Origin: Narthecium ossifragum
Lineage: Eukaryota > Streptophyta > Magnoliopsida > Dioscoreales > Nartheciaceae
Assembly: GCA_963920575.1 (NCBI GenBank)
Contig: OY986973.1
Span: 20,131,851-20,195,850, forward strand
DNA length: 64,000 nucleotides
Direction: 5' to 3'
Made by a program: the position numbers and the translations under genes. The stretch's first letter is position 1, and every line of letters starts with the position of its first letter. Of this stretch, positions 10,326 through 22,075 are shown in pieces. A model generated the notes under the pieces. The model saw only the letters and a program-made list of their open reading frames with translations. It was not told the DNA's origin and ran no database searches.

Positions 10326-12401
10326 ATGGCTCCAAGGACACGCGGTTGCAAGCTTTCACAGCCCTCGTCATCGACAGCTTCCCAGCGGCAGCGACCGACG
10401 GTATCTAACAGGAAGAGAAGGGCGAGAGAAGAGCCTGGGTCCTGCGCGGAGGGGGGCCGGAGGCTGCGGTAGCCGACGATGACGATGAGGGGGGGCCCCA
10501 GGTTGCGGCCGGCGAAGATGAAGATGTCGGCCCAATCCCTGGTGGGCCCATGGATAGGTCTGTGCTCATTGTGTTCAAAACTCACGTTGCCTATCGTATC
10601 TGGCAAGGAGAGGTACAGTACATTCAGCAAGAATACATACGTATTGTTATAACATCAGGGTGTTAACTATATCTCCTTAATGCAGGAGCGCAAGAAGTCA
10701 CTCAAAATTTATGCTCATGGCTAATCCGTGAAAGATTGGTTTGACATGGACACTGAGGGATTTATGGAGGCCGTGAACGTCACGAAGCTAGGGCGACTAG
10801 TGGATTGCTCGTATCAGTCCATCGACAGTGCTGTTGTTGGCGCATTTGTGGAGAGATGGCATCCCGAAACCAACACATTCCACTTCCCCTGCGGTGAGTT
10901 GACGATCACCTTGGCGGATGTCCGTGCCATACTGGACATCCCTGTTGCCGGCCAACCCTTGGTGCATTTGAATAAGACTTGGGAGGAAAAGACGAGGATG
11001 ATGGTTGACCATTTTGGAGTGACCCGAGATGAGGCAATTGCGCAACTGAAGCTGCTTGGAGGAAATGTTATTCAGCTGCAATGGCTAAGATATAGATGCA
11101 AGATTGGAAGAGTGGGCATAGAGAGATCAGCCAAGGCATATCTGCTGCACATGCTAGGATGTACCCTTTTCTGTGACAAGTCAGGCGACAAGGTGCACAT
11201 GTCCTACCTGCCATACTTGTTGGATCTTGGTGCCATTGACCAGTAAGCATGGGGCGCCGTGGGCCTTGCGCACATGTATCAAATGCTAGGACATGCTAGT
11301 AGATGGGGCACCTCGTCGATCAGTGGATATCTTACTTTACTGCAGGTTTAACAATTAGCTGAAATACTTGTTGATTCTTGCTATTTCACATCGACTTCTG
11401 AATAATGTATCTTAAATATGTGCATGCTTGGATATATGACCACCTTCCGTCTGTGGTGGCTCCTCGACGTAACATGGAATACAAGGACGGGCAACCCTGT
11501 GTTTTCCATTGGCTGCCTGACAGAGGACAAGGGAAAAAGGGGGATAATGTTAAGATGTATCGCGAGAAACTTGATCGATTGAGTGCTCTTAGGGTAAGAT
11601 GTTAGTAGAAGGCCAAGCACCTTTCCATTACGAGGATCAATGTGTTTTCTAAAATTATAGTACCCTTACAGTTTCCTTACATGTATCACTCAATTTGCTA
11701 AATTCATATTACCCTTGCAGGTGACTTGGGACCCATATCAAAAGCATAGGGGAGGGACCTTTCCTCGTGATGATATTACTTTCTTTTTTGGCACACTGAC
11801 CTCCCCGGAATTCGTTGAGCCATATCACCCTGACAGGGTGCTGCGTCAAATGGGCATCCGCCAGATCATCCTTGGAGACCCATTATAGCCATCAGAATTC
11901 CGCATGGGTACCAAAGAAACGGCACGGGGATACCATAGAGTCTTCCAGTTCACCAAGCAGTTTTGGAACGACTGGCCTTCCCACGTAACCAACATGTGCA
12001 GGGATGGAGTCTCTGTAGTTAGGGGGGATGAATGCGTGGGGGGTTATGAGGAATGGTTTAAGTCTATCTCGCATGTCATCGTCCAAAACCCTGAGCATCA
12101 ATCCGCAACTGCTGACGAAGCAATGGATTCTCTGCAGGCCACGGTAAGCATATTAAACTATCAGCCATTTTAATATCATTGTAAGATTTAATAATTATCG
12201 ATCCTTATAATGTACTTGCAGTTTGAGAAACTTGTGGTGATAATTGACGATACACACAGTCAGCTGGCTACTATGTCAGTAGAAGAGCATAGGGAACGGT
12301 GGCGGCGAATGCATGCCATAGCGCATGGCGATAAAGACATGCGGGGTTATGTTCGACATGGACATGGACATGGAGCGTCCTCCTCAAGGGGCACAGCTTA
12401 G
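10326..12401 (+). pseudogene. PMD protein, MAIN-like, copy 2, degenerate
   Basis: Same exon layout as copy 1: exons about 10326-10612, 10686-11345, about 11420-11593, 11721-12143 and 12222-12401. Core motifs are recognisable (ERWHPETNTFHFPCGELTIT, LADVRAILDIPVAG, AYLLHMLGCTLFCDKSG). It is broken several ways. Exon 1 has a length of 3n+2 and shifts frame in the G-rich stretch near 10450-10470. In-frame stops occur at 10722-10724 (TAA), 11244-11246 (TAA) and 11886-11888 (TAG). The acceptor before exon 3 lacks a clear AG. Divergence from copy 1 is large, so the pair is an old duplication or an old co-resident pair. Confidence 0.85.
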
Positions 12402-12689
12402 AATACCAAACTGTGTAATCTAACCTTTGGCAAACTGTCTTAGATCGAGGATAATACAAACTGTAAATACCGGAACTGTGTAGTTATGTTTTGACTGTGT
12501 CTGTGTGTTTCGGAACTGTTTAGTTGTGTTCTCCCCGATTTTACATGAGTATGAGTAATATATGTAGATTTTAACAATGTACCTATGACATGAGCATGAC
12601 TGTATAGAATTTGGATACTCAATATTCACATCACCCTTAACAGGCTTACTTGAGGAAAACGGGACCATCTCACCGACAGAATTAATATA

Positions 12690-12905
12690 AGCAATCGGGA
12701 CCATGGTACCGTCCAAATGCCTTCTGAACCGGCTGCTTGGTACCGATATATATTTAGGACATACCGGCGTTTCTTCTCAATTGGTGGTTTTATACCGTCT
12801 AAAGATATCTCGCACCGGTTACTTCCTACCGATGGAAAGGATATATATCGGCAGAAATGTGCCGATATGTACTCAACCATGAAACACTCTCCAAACTGAG
12901 ACAAA
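12690..12905 (-). repeat. Inverted copy of the MULE-1 spacer unit
   Basis: Inverse complement of the units at 8459-8914: it runs from CGTCCAAATGCCTTC to CTCCAAACTGAG and carries the same CGGTA/TACCG sites. The similarity extends to about 13085, matching 8220-8400 inverted. The element thus holds an internal inverted repeat whose arms flank the second PMD copy and point to the 3' sides of PMD copy 1 and of the transposase gene. Confidence 0.8.
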
Positions 12906-13363
12906 AAACAGCTATTACATACTATATCTACATTTACATACTATATATATATAGAGTTGATTACATATGACTTTCAATTATACAACAGTAAATGCCAAAC
13001 TGAAAACACAACACACAACACACAACAATAGAGATTACATTCCCAGCCGACAACTACAAAAATCAACACCAAACTGAGCGCAGAAAATAAATGCCAAACT
13101 GCCAAACTGTAAATAGCAAACTGAGCACAGAAAGCTACATACAATATGACCAGAAAGTTGATTACATCCGATTTTAATGTACAAGAGAGTCACTTACTAA
13201 TTACATAGTAAGTACAAAAAATAATTACAAAAAATGTTACAATGTGATTGGACAAAAAAATTATCACACATGGGTTAGACTTCAGTCATATACATGTTTG
13301 CAACATGTTAGCAACTGAGTACAAAAAGAAGCAGTCTGCACTATATACAAAGTAGACTAGATT

Positions 13364-16300
13364 TCAGTAATCATCAAGGTCAATAGTATCCCTGGTAGCA
13401 ACTGAACTTGGGGTTATCTTCTTGAATAACTCATTCTCCTCGTCATAGGAATCCCATCCGTTAGCACATCGATGACGATACCTGGCCCAGTTTCTGACCG
13501 GTGGCGCCATTGGACAACCAGGCTTCATGTGCAGCTGTACAAAGTGGTTTTCAATGACAAATCCGATCGCGATGATCCTCCGTGCAGCCTTAGGGGGCGG
13601 CACGGACCAAAGTGGCAAAAATGTCAAACACTGCCTGGCAGATATACTTAGCAATACGACGGAGTAGTGTGAGGCTATAAGATAACCCATATCTGGTATC
13701 GTCATCCACCGATCATATGCGGGGCCGTTTTCAAAAAAGGACAACGAGTACATGAGGTCTGCAACCCGATCCGGTCCACCATACAACGGGACATAGCCAT
13801 CATAGTGAGCACGCAGCTCAAAGATAAGACCCTTCCGAATTTCAGCCCATCCATCCTCGCCAAATCCCAGTAGACCAGCTATAGCTCTAAAGCCGCAATT
13901 TCCGTCTGCAAGGACATCTTTGACATACAGTATATAATCTCTCAGCCCCTCTGGGAACTGTAACAGGTAATATGATTTTGTATCACAATTTTCGTATACT
14001 TTATCGTCTTTCTTTCTATCCTTCTTTGCCCTAGGTTTCTTGGAAGATATAGGAGTAACTTCAATGGGCATATCATTGCTGTCTTTAAACGAAGGTTCAC
14101 ACTCAAAAGCAGACGGGTCACGTCGTGTTGAGTTCATCTACTTCTTGTCCTTTGCACTCGGCCTACCACGAGTCGTCATCTTCACTTCTAGCTCGAGAAC
14201 ATAAGACGACGCAGGTTCGTTTAGCTCCATCAATTTTCTTAGCAATTGTATTCTCCCTGTGGCATCTTGCGCTATGAATTTTGCATACAAGAGCTCCAGC
14301 TCTTGTCTACACTTCAACTCGAGGGGGACATCGACTTTTGTTGCCGATATGTTAAGTTTACACCACCGTGGATGTATGCAGAACAAGGGTATAGGGTGTT
14401 CCTCCAGTCTGTATTTGGCAATCATATGGGCACAAGGAAGGCCATGAGTGTGGCGTACCACACAAGCACATGCGCTCTCATCTTGAGTAGTACAATCGGC
14501 ATTCAATAATTCATTATGAACAATGGTGAGTGCACTCTTTGAAATGAACCCTCGAAGTTCTCTGAAGACTTCTGGCCTAAAGTTGTGTTGCGCAATGTGC
14601 TTGCTCTTCTCGAATGAAGCTTTTATCGCACAATGTTGGAGCTCGAGCAAAGAGTGGATGGTGGACCACGATGTGTCAAAACCACAATTAGACGAGCCAA
14701 GATGCTTCTTCAACTTAGAATGTGCACTTTCAACCCTATTTGTGGTATAATTCCCAAAATGCATGTAGTCATCGACCCAAGCGCTTACAAAATCTTCTTT
14801 GTAGTGATCGAGCCATGTCTTTTGGACATATTCAGTGGCATCCTTGTCTCTAAAAAAGGTGTTAAGCAGAGTGCATAAGTTTGTATTATACTCATGCACA
14901 CTGCTTGAATATACAATTGCTTGCCATAATGTCATGAAAGAGGCAGCCATCTCTACTGTTGAAAAATTCTTTCTGCAGCTAAGCTCAACACACTTTTGGA
15001 TATGCCATCTACATAGCATCCTTTTTTATTCTGGAAATACCAACTCGATAGCATTCATTGAAGCCAAATCTCTATCTGTCAGTATAACATGTGGCATTGA
15101 GCATCCTTCCAACAATGACCTATGCACATGCAGCGCCCATACGAAATTACCTTCCCTCTCAAACTCTATGTATACAAAGGCAGCAGAGAATGTCATTTCT
15201 GTCGATGTCACACCAACAATTTCTAGAAGAGGAAGACAGTACCTGTTGGTCTTGTAGGTGCAATCAATAATCAAAACCTCTGGAAATGTACGGAGTAACT
15301 CAATAGAAGTGCGGTGTGCCCAGAATATGTCCCGAACATTATCCGTGTCTTCCCGAACTGTATGATACTCAATATAGCCGTGCTCATTTAGATGCTTCAG
15401 TAGCTGCTGCATCTCTGATCTCCCAGCTTTCTCCACCACCCTATTCCTGTGGCGTGCATTATAGATGGTCTTCAAAGTAGAGCAGTTCCCTGGATCTCGG
15501 TGCTTTATAGTGTTCCATATTTGACGCTGCTTCACTAGATTTATCGACATATCAACCACCAACTTCATTTCTTCCTCGGTTAATCTCCCGACATATGAGT
15601 GTCCCTCGAGGTAAACCGCTCTCGGGTGATTGTGCACTCCACATATAACCATCAACGTCCAATCATCATCATAGGCAAGCTTCATACCCTGAAGCTTGAA
15701 GGGACAACCACACTTCCTCGTCCCGGAGTTGACAGTCTTCCTCTTTCGGGTGGTTAACGACATTTTTGAACTTGCATAATGCTCTGTGACTGTTTTCCGA
15801 TAAGCTCCACTTCGCTCACATGCGAACGTGATCCTCGGCTTTCTACCGGCACCCCCGACCTCTGAATTCTTTATTACAACCACCAAGCCATTCTGTTTTC
15901 CAACTTGTTGTGTCCAGTGGATAAGTGTTTGGCGGCTGTGAAAGATCTACAGATAAAAAATAATGATTAGAATGATGAATTATGAAGCCACTAGTGGTCC
16001 AAGAAAATATAACTACGGACAGCATACCTCGTCGGTTGTGAATGACTTGGTGTAGTCATAGTTGACACCCCCCAAATCTTCACCATTATAACTATAGCCC
16101 TGGTAATAATCAAGAAATTAGCATTCGTAAACTCTGAAATTTGATTTGGGTCTTCAAGATCGTCACAGACAACTATCGGTAGAATACCACCGATATACTA
16201 TATTTAACTCGGTACTATACTACCGATACATAGACGGTGCCGAGATACCGTTCGTAATTCATACCAAACAGTATCTATGTACCGTTGAGTTGTGCAGGTG

Positions 16301-16459
16301 TATCGGTAATAGACTACCGATTACATGTCTATCGGTAATTTACTACCGATTAGTTCCAGATAGGAAAAAAAAGGGAAAACGACGGAGTACGGGGATAATG
16401 AGCTGGGAATGCACCTTTTCTGGTGCAATTTCCTCGCCTTCCTCGTCTTCATTGTCCAT
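13364..16459 (-). pseudogene. FAR1/MULE transposase fused to an OTU cysteine-protease domain (two in-frame stops)
   Basis: Three exons, all phase 0: 16459-16415, 16099-16028 and 15946-13364, about 899 codons. Domain order: acidic start (MDNEDEEGEE), FAR1-type DNA-binding region (VVVIKNSEV, CERSGAYRK, CGCPF, HNHP), MULE catalytic core (VLIIDCTYKTNRY with the first Asp, VILTDRDLASMNAI with the second, TNRVESAHSKLKKH with the Glu), SWIM finger (CACVVRHTHGLPCAH), then OTU protease with DGNCGFRAIAG (catalytic Cys) and IENHFVQLHM (catalytic His). Two stops interrupt an otherwise single frame: TAA at 15026-15028, between the second catalytic Asp region and the CRWHIQK motif, and TAG at 14138-14140, at the transposase-OTU junction. 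OTU enzymes remove ubiquitin; in this setting the target is unknown. The 16100-16414 intron holds CGGTA motifs. Confidence 0.88.
16160..16350. repeat. CGGTA-TACCG cluster in the transposase intron
   Basis: About ten CGGTA or TACCG sites, several as pairs (ATCGGTAATAGACTACCGAT type), fill the intron between the first two transposase exons. Coding exons of the element lack such density. Confidence 0.8.
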
Positions 16460-16786
16460 TTCCAACTGCTGCAGCAGCTTTCTGCTTATTTTGGTGATCG
16501 ATTGTGTCACGAGGGCAGGGCAACCGTGAGGGAGGTGGTATAAAAAGAAGAAAAGCGTGGAGAAAAGACGAGTCCGTGGAAAGAAGAGCCAGATGAGATG
16601 ATCGGAGATCGTCGGAGAAGATGACCGGAAAAGATGGCCGGACGGAGAGGATGATCGGAGAATATGAGGCATTTAAGGCAAGAGCTTGAGATAGGTTGGA
16701 AAGAAGGATTCTATTACCGTAATTATACCACATAAGACAGGGGGCAATTGAGACATTTCATCCTAGGGTATTCTTGGTATAAAAAT

Positions 16787-16830
16787 CTGTGGTGTGGGTA
16801 GATGCTTGTGTGGTGTCGATAGAATGACCC
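16787..16830 (-). repeat. MULE-1 right terminal inverted repeat
   Basis: Inverse partner of 4947-4989, followed immediately by TGTGCTAGG, the second copy of the target-site duplication with one mismatch. Confidence 0.9.
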
Positions 16831-16981
16831 TGTGCTAGGACTGGACACAGCGTCGTTGGCATGGTGTAAATGACGACGGACAGACGACTAGTAGATGGGA
16901 CCTAATTGGAAGGCCCTGGGCGCCTCAACGAATGGCATGTTGTCATGGCACGGACTAAACAGTACTCGTTATAAGAGCGAG

Positions 16982-17690
16982 GGTTGTTCTATCTACACCG
17001 CACCAATAATCCCTGAGGACACCGCATCATTTTTTATATATTAATAATGCTGAAAATACCCTTCGTATGAACGTCTAAAACACCATTGCTCATATTTCCA
17101 TTAGTATAGTTCGGTTTTTAGAAACTGGACATATTATATATAGATCGGTCCTAAAAAATCGACATTTTGTTTTATATTCGGTTTTAAAAAATCGGACATG
17201 TGTTTTATGTTCGGTTTTAAAAAATAAAACTTCTGAAATATTGAATGATTTGGTGGCCTTGTGTATTGAAATATTGCTATGCATTCAAATTTTGATCTTT
17301 TAATGTTATAAAATCATGTATGAAAAATAGCATGAATGGTCATATGGTTTTCAAAGTTGTTTTATATAGTTTGATTTTATATATTCGGAATACTGGACAA
17401 TGAACGGATTTTAAAAACCAAAAGAATATGCTAACGGTTTGGTTTTAAAAAATCGACCTTTTTGTGTTACAAACTTGTTAACTTTGCAGAGTATAAGTTC
17501 GGATTTTTAAATCCAAAAACCTTGGCTATGAGCGGGTTTTAAAAACCGAATTTTTGCAATGGTAACTAAGGAAAGATTGGAAAAAAAAGTAACAGTGTGT
17601 ATAGCATTTACATAAGATTTCAAATTTACTTGCAGTGCACTTAACAATAGCGACGTCCTTAGTAATTGTTGTGGTGTAGATAGAACCACC
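16982..17690. mobile_element. Small non-autonomous MULE-like element
   Basis: The left end GGTTGTTCTATCTACACCGC is matched by the inverted right end GGTGGTTCTATCTACACCAC; about 30 bp of imperfect TIR. The ends resemble those of MULE-1 (TTCTATC(G/T)ACACC), so it may be mobilised by related transposases. The interior is AT-rich with repeated CGGTTTTAAAAA-type stretches and no coding signal. I could not see a convincing 9-bp TSD. Confidence 0.65.
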
Positions 17691-17751
17691 TTAGGTGTAA
17701 AGTCCATGACTCTATGATTGTCTTCTTTCTCATTAATGTCAGAGATATTTA

Positions 17752-18241
17752 GGCGTTGTTTGGCCAGGATGAATAAGCGTGGCGCGATGCACGCTCCACG
17801 ATCGATTCTGTGTTTGATTCACCACGCATCAACTAATATATGCACCGTGCGATACATTTTTATGACCAAATCATGCATCGTAGGAAATTCATGCGATAGC
17901 ACCCTCCGTGATCGATGCAACGACCGATGCGTGGATCGACCGGGAAGTTTGAAAGCTGTATTTTGAGCTAGATGGCTGAAGCGACGGTCGATGCATGAAA
18001 CGACTATGAATGCACCATTTCCTCAAAGAGACTGATGGCCAATGAGATGGTGCATGTGTGGATCGACCGTGAAGTTTGAAGGTTGCATTTTAAGCTAGAC
18101 GGTTGAAGCAACGGTTGATGCATGTATCGACCACCAACATACGCAACCAAACAAGTTATCTGGATGGCTGATGCATCCACCACATGATGCATGGATCCCG
18201 CGATCCCTTTACACCAGCGATTCAAGCAACCAAACAGATCC
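17752..18241. mobile_element. Harbinger-type MITE with GATCGACC/GATGCAT repeats
   Basis: The left end GGCGTTGTTTGG and inverted right end GGATCTGTTTGGTTGC flank a 490-bp interior rich in CGATGCATGAAACGAC-like repeats. The left flank is TTA and the right flank TAT, so the 3-bp TSD is decayed. A related copy lies in opposite orientation at 33070-33649, where TTA is found on both sides. Confidence 0.7.
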
Positions 18242-19494
18242 TATAACTTCTTGCAATATTGTCGCACTGACCGACGTATAATGATACTAGTGGTTTCAGC
18301 ACATGCTTCGCACGTGCCAATCATAATTTGATTCTAAAAAAACTAAAATTTAAATATGAATTTATATAGTTTTTTAATTATATTTAAATATGTAGTTGTA
18401 GATTTATTCCGATGAAGTCACCTAAAAAATGACAAACGATATTCAAATATATTTAACTTATATGGAAGTAATTTGATCGATTATCCGTGTTACATAAGAG
18501 TCCTGACGCTGAAATTAGTTAATATCATTAACCCTTTTACTTAACTACAATTTTTGCTCAACTCGCGGGAACAAATCAAATCAAGGAGTTCATGCATTCA
18601 TAGAACAATGCGGCCACGAAATTGGGCTAAATGGAGTTAATAATGGTCGAATTTGGTAAACCATGTGTCTACTAACGCAGGTTTTGTAATCAATTATGAG
18701 TGCACTGCACTGCGTCTGGGTATTTTGTGTATTCCAAGTTCTCCGAGAACCTGCTCAATTTGGTTGTTGTACTTGTAGATCAGGTAAATAGGGAACACTA
18801 ACCACATGCTACCCCAACTTTATCTAGTTTATTTTATAATCTTTTTGTTGGCAAGTTGTGTAAACCTTTGTTAGTTTTAAACTATCAAATTCATCAAATC
18901 TTGATAGATCATTGTACTTCATTCAAGAACAACGCAGCATCATTTTTTTTTTCAAATCCAAAGCAAACCACTCAAACTTATCAAAACTCAATTGTTCTTC
19001 AAGAATAGAGTATGTGCAAAACTCCTCTATGAAGCAGCCCATCCAGATTGACATCATAGTCATAGGAAAGAAACCAGAGAGGTTGGACGTGGAATGGAGT
19101 AAGATGACAAATTTATGCTACAAAATAATGAACTTAATTGCTCATGCATTTCTAAGATATATTAGTATCACAATAAAGTTCATGCTCATAGCATCTCGCC
19201 GTTTTTCAAATTGCAAATTGTTCTTTTTGCCGGGTTCGGTTAAGTTTCAAGTAGAATCAAATTAGGAGCATTGATCAGACATATCAATATCATGACCAGA
19301 ATAATGTCACTGCCATATAGACTTTTGAGAAGAAGCATCGTTAGAAAAGAGTTCGAAAAAAGATAAACATCCAAATAATACTAATTCATAATAAAAAAAA
19401 CACCACTAACCTTATTTAATTATTTTCGAAAGCTCAAAAGAACTGTGTTTCTGAAGAGGGGAAAGGGGGACAGTAAAGTAATCTCAATTACAAT
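18242..19494. other. AT-rich spacer, nothing identified
   Basis: I see no gene, TIR pair or repeat array here. A 117-residue open frame at 18912-19265 has no recognisable motif and its composition matches the surrounding noncoding DNA. Confidence 0.5.
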
Positions 19495-20700
19495 ACTAAT
19501 TGCAATAATTTTATAATCTGGGTGCCTAAAATCTTAGTGCTTTTGCTCCCTAGTATCCGCCTTTTCTTTTTTATGAGTGGAGCCTGAAACGGCTAACGGA
19601 TTACAAAACATGATCCAGCTCCGGTCGACCGTCCTCTGGCTGCCAAACAAAATACACTCCGGAGGAACGGCAGGACCGGGCTATACCATCAGCAATAATA
19701 TTAAAATGCATGATATTAGATGCTTTTGTTCCCAATTATAGTTTGTAAATATAGTGGGTCTAGATGAAATCTACTAGAAGCCTAGGGGAAATCTACTAGA
19801 AGCCTAGGGGAAATCTACTAGAAGCCTAGGGTTCTATGCAACAAGCACCAATTTCTTTCAACAGTATATTAAAGCCAGAAATTCTTACCTTATGAGTTGA
19901 AGCTGAACATTGTTTACTTTCCCGAAGATCATATCTAGAAGGTAGTACCTATAAGTATTTCTAAACTTGAGCCGTCTAATCCATAATAAAAATAGTTCAT
20001 ACTTCATACCACCACATATTCTAGTTATAAAAGCTTACCTCTGTGCTAATAAATACGTCGGCAATCATAACTCCCCAAATTGCTGCTTTTAGTATATTGA
20101 GACTCCCAATAGCAGCTATGCACAAGCTCAACATTTCTTGTTAACAAAATCACCTGCACTGTATCATTCATGTGAACTAAGCACATCAAAAGTCTTATTT
20201 AGAATGGCAGATTTAAGTTTTGGGGGTTACAGGTAAAAGGAACTACATATCAAATTCAACATGCAATTCATCATAATTGAATTTTCCAAACTAAGAAACT
20301 AACCCAACTTGACTAACGAATCATGATTTTTTTAATACATAATTTCCATTGACCTAAAATGTAGTCATTAATTGCTACAATAATGTAAAACTAGGACGTA
20401 CTAACTGCGCCTACGCGCGATGCTGCAGTGCCATTCATGGATGCATGTTTTGATTCATGCTTCGAGAAAGGAGGAGGAGGACTGAGGAGAGGAAGGAGCC
20501 GAGGCCTGCAGAGCTTGAGTTGTCTTGATGTCATGGCCCATGGAAATTTTCTGGGCTTCAGGATTTCTTTGCACGTTTAAATCTCGGATTTTTTTTTAGG
20601 AATTGAATGCCGGGCCATGACATTTAATGTTAAGACATATTATACTTCATACAGTATAATTGTTTTAGGTATATATGTTTATGTATATGGTATGTATTAG
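19495..20700. repeat. Duplicated block, shorter copy
   Basis: From TTTTATAATCTGGGTGCCTA onward this matches 44180-45880 in the same orientation. A second part at about 20500-20700 (GGCCTGCAGAGC ... GACATATTATACTTCATA) matches 53855-53986 continued at 57054-57105. This copy lacks the MULE-2, Harbinger and LINE insertions present in the other, and lacks about 1 kb after the ACAGTATA at about 19867. Inverted, it contains gene-like exons, but one carries frame-breaking indels relative to the other copy. Confidence 0.85.
19766..19833. repeat. Triplicated 22-bp unit
   Basis: AAATCTACTAGAAGCCTAGG occurs three times in tandem (period 22 bp). The duplicated block at 44300 has a single related copy, so the expansion happened in this copy. 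Confidence 0.9.
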
Positions 20701-20849
20701 GATATACATATTCATTACATATTTATATAATATTATATATATATACATGAATGTATAATGGATTTTTTTTTTGCTTAGTTCACCGGCTTAGTTCACATGA
20801 TAAATATATATTCAAAAAGCACACACATATACACATACATACTTACCTA

Positions 20850-21475
20850 CATGGGTTATTTTCGTATACACCCTGAAAAAGTTAGATTTTACATATATCC
20901 CTCTGAAAAATCGAATTTAGACCAGAAATCCTGAAAATCTTGATTATTGTCATATAGCCCATTTAGTTACTATAGAGTAGAATATTCGGGAAATGTACTG
21001 GGTGGAGCCGTTTGATACTAACTGCCCTCCCCCCTTGTAACTATTACCCTTCTACCTCCAACAACCCAAATGACCCTTGGGGCTTAGAGCTTGAATTCGT
21101 GAACGTATCCACCTTTCTCTTCGACGGGTTTTTTTCAACAAGCTATCTCCACCTTCCTCTCCAACGAGCTATATCCACCTTACTCTTTCGATTTCTCTCA
21201 ATTTCAGTCGTTTTCCTTTCTTTATACGTCGATTTTCGAGTTTCTCATCACCATTAATCATGAAGAAATTCTTAGGTTCACATTCATCTACATCATCCAT
21301 TTTAGATTCTCACATTACACCCAAATATTTCACTGTTAAGTAACTAAAGAGGCTATATGATAATAAATATTTCAAATATTCCATTTTGAGGGTTTTTACT
21401 GTAAATTTGATTTTTTTAATAAAATTTATGTAAAATCAAACTTTTTCGGAGATGTATATGTAAATAATTCTATTT
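20850..21475. mobile_element. TIR-bearing non-autonomous element
   Basis: The left arm contains AAAAAGTTAGATTTTACATA; the inverted right arm contains AAAAAGTTTGATTTTACATA. Surrounding bases also match in part over about 45 bp. The interior includes pyrimidine-rich sequence but no gene. The TSD is not clear. MULE-like by layout. Confidence 0.5.
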
Positions 21476-21639
21476 ACATATCTACATGCAAACATAAAAA
21501 CATATAAATGAGGTAAGGAGTATATAAGGGAGGGGCAGCGAATTCCACTTGTTGCCCCCAATCCCACCCACGGGGGCCAAAAAAGATTTCCGTGACATGA
21601 CCAAGATGAAGACAACTTTGTTCTGCAGGGCTGACGTCA

Positions 21640-22075
21640 CCGGTTGGATTTTTTATCAAATCGGATTTGTTATTCATTTTGACACTTTAGGACCCCTCCC
21701 ATGTTTTTTTACATAATAGGACCCCATACACGTAAGGAACACGTGTATAAGTAATAGTTATATGCGTACACAAGATACATGTATAACCAAGATTTATACG
21801 CGTCTTAGTTTATACACGTGTTATTTAATTCTTCTTTTTTTAATAGTTAAGCACGGCTGGGGGAGGGAGAGAGTACCGACTGGGGGTGAGAGAGGGTACC
21901 AACCATCGAACCTGGGTCCTTCACAGGACACCCAAGCTGTTATACCAGACAAGCTAAGGGAGGTTGGTTACATGTGTTATTTACATGTATGGGTCTTATT
22001 ATGTAAAAAAAAATATGAGAGGTCCTCAAGTGCCAAAAGTGAATAACATGACCGATTTGGTAAAGATTCTGTCGC
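21640..22075. mobile_element. Long-TIR element next to the CACTA end
   Basis: The left arm (ATCAAATCGGATTTGTTATTC, GACACTTTAGGACCCC, then TTACATAATAGGACCC) is matched inverted by the right arm ending near 22065. Arms are at least 90 bp with scattered mismatches. Its right side abuts the CACTACAAGAAAA end at 22078, so the two insertions are adjacent or nested. Confidence 0.6.

Larger units (their letters stand above)
4947..16830. mobile_element. MULE-1: 11.9-kb Mutator-like element with PMD genes and OTU-fused transposase
   Basis: The left end begins GGGCGTTCTATCGACACCAC and the right end, read inverted, begins GGGTCATTCTATCGACACCA; the match continues with small differences for about 43 bp. 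The flanks are TGTGCTAGA (4938-4946) and TGTGCTAGG (16831-16839), a 9-bp target-site duplication with one mismatch, the size expected for Mutator-like elements. Inside, in order: PMD gene 1 (+), a repeat-rich spacer, a GC-rich stretch, PMD gene 2 (+, decayed), an inverted copy of the spacer, then the transposase-OTU gene (-). Spacers and introns are littered with CGGTA/TACCG palindromes. Two in-frame stops in the transposase suggest the element is no longer autonomous. Confidence 0.92.

Noticed and set aside
18912..19265. 117-residue open frame in AT-rich spacer
   Set aside because: Composition and codon use match noncoding surroundings; no motif, no splice or promoter support.
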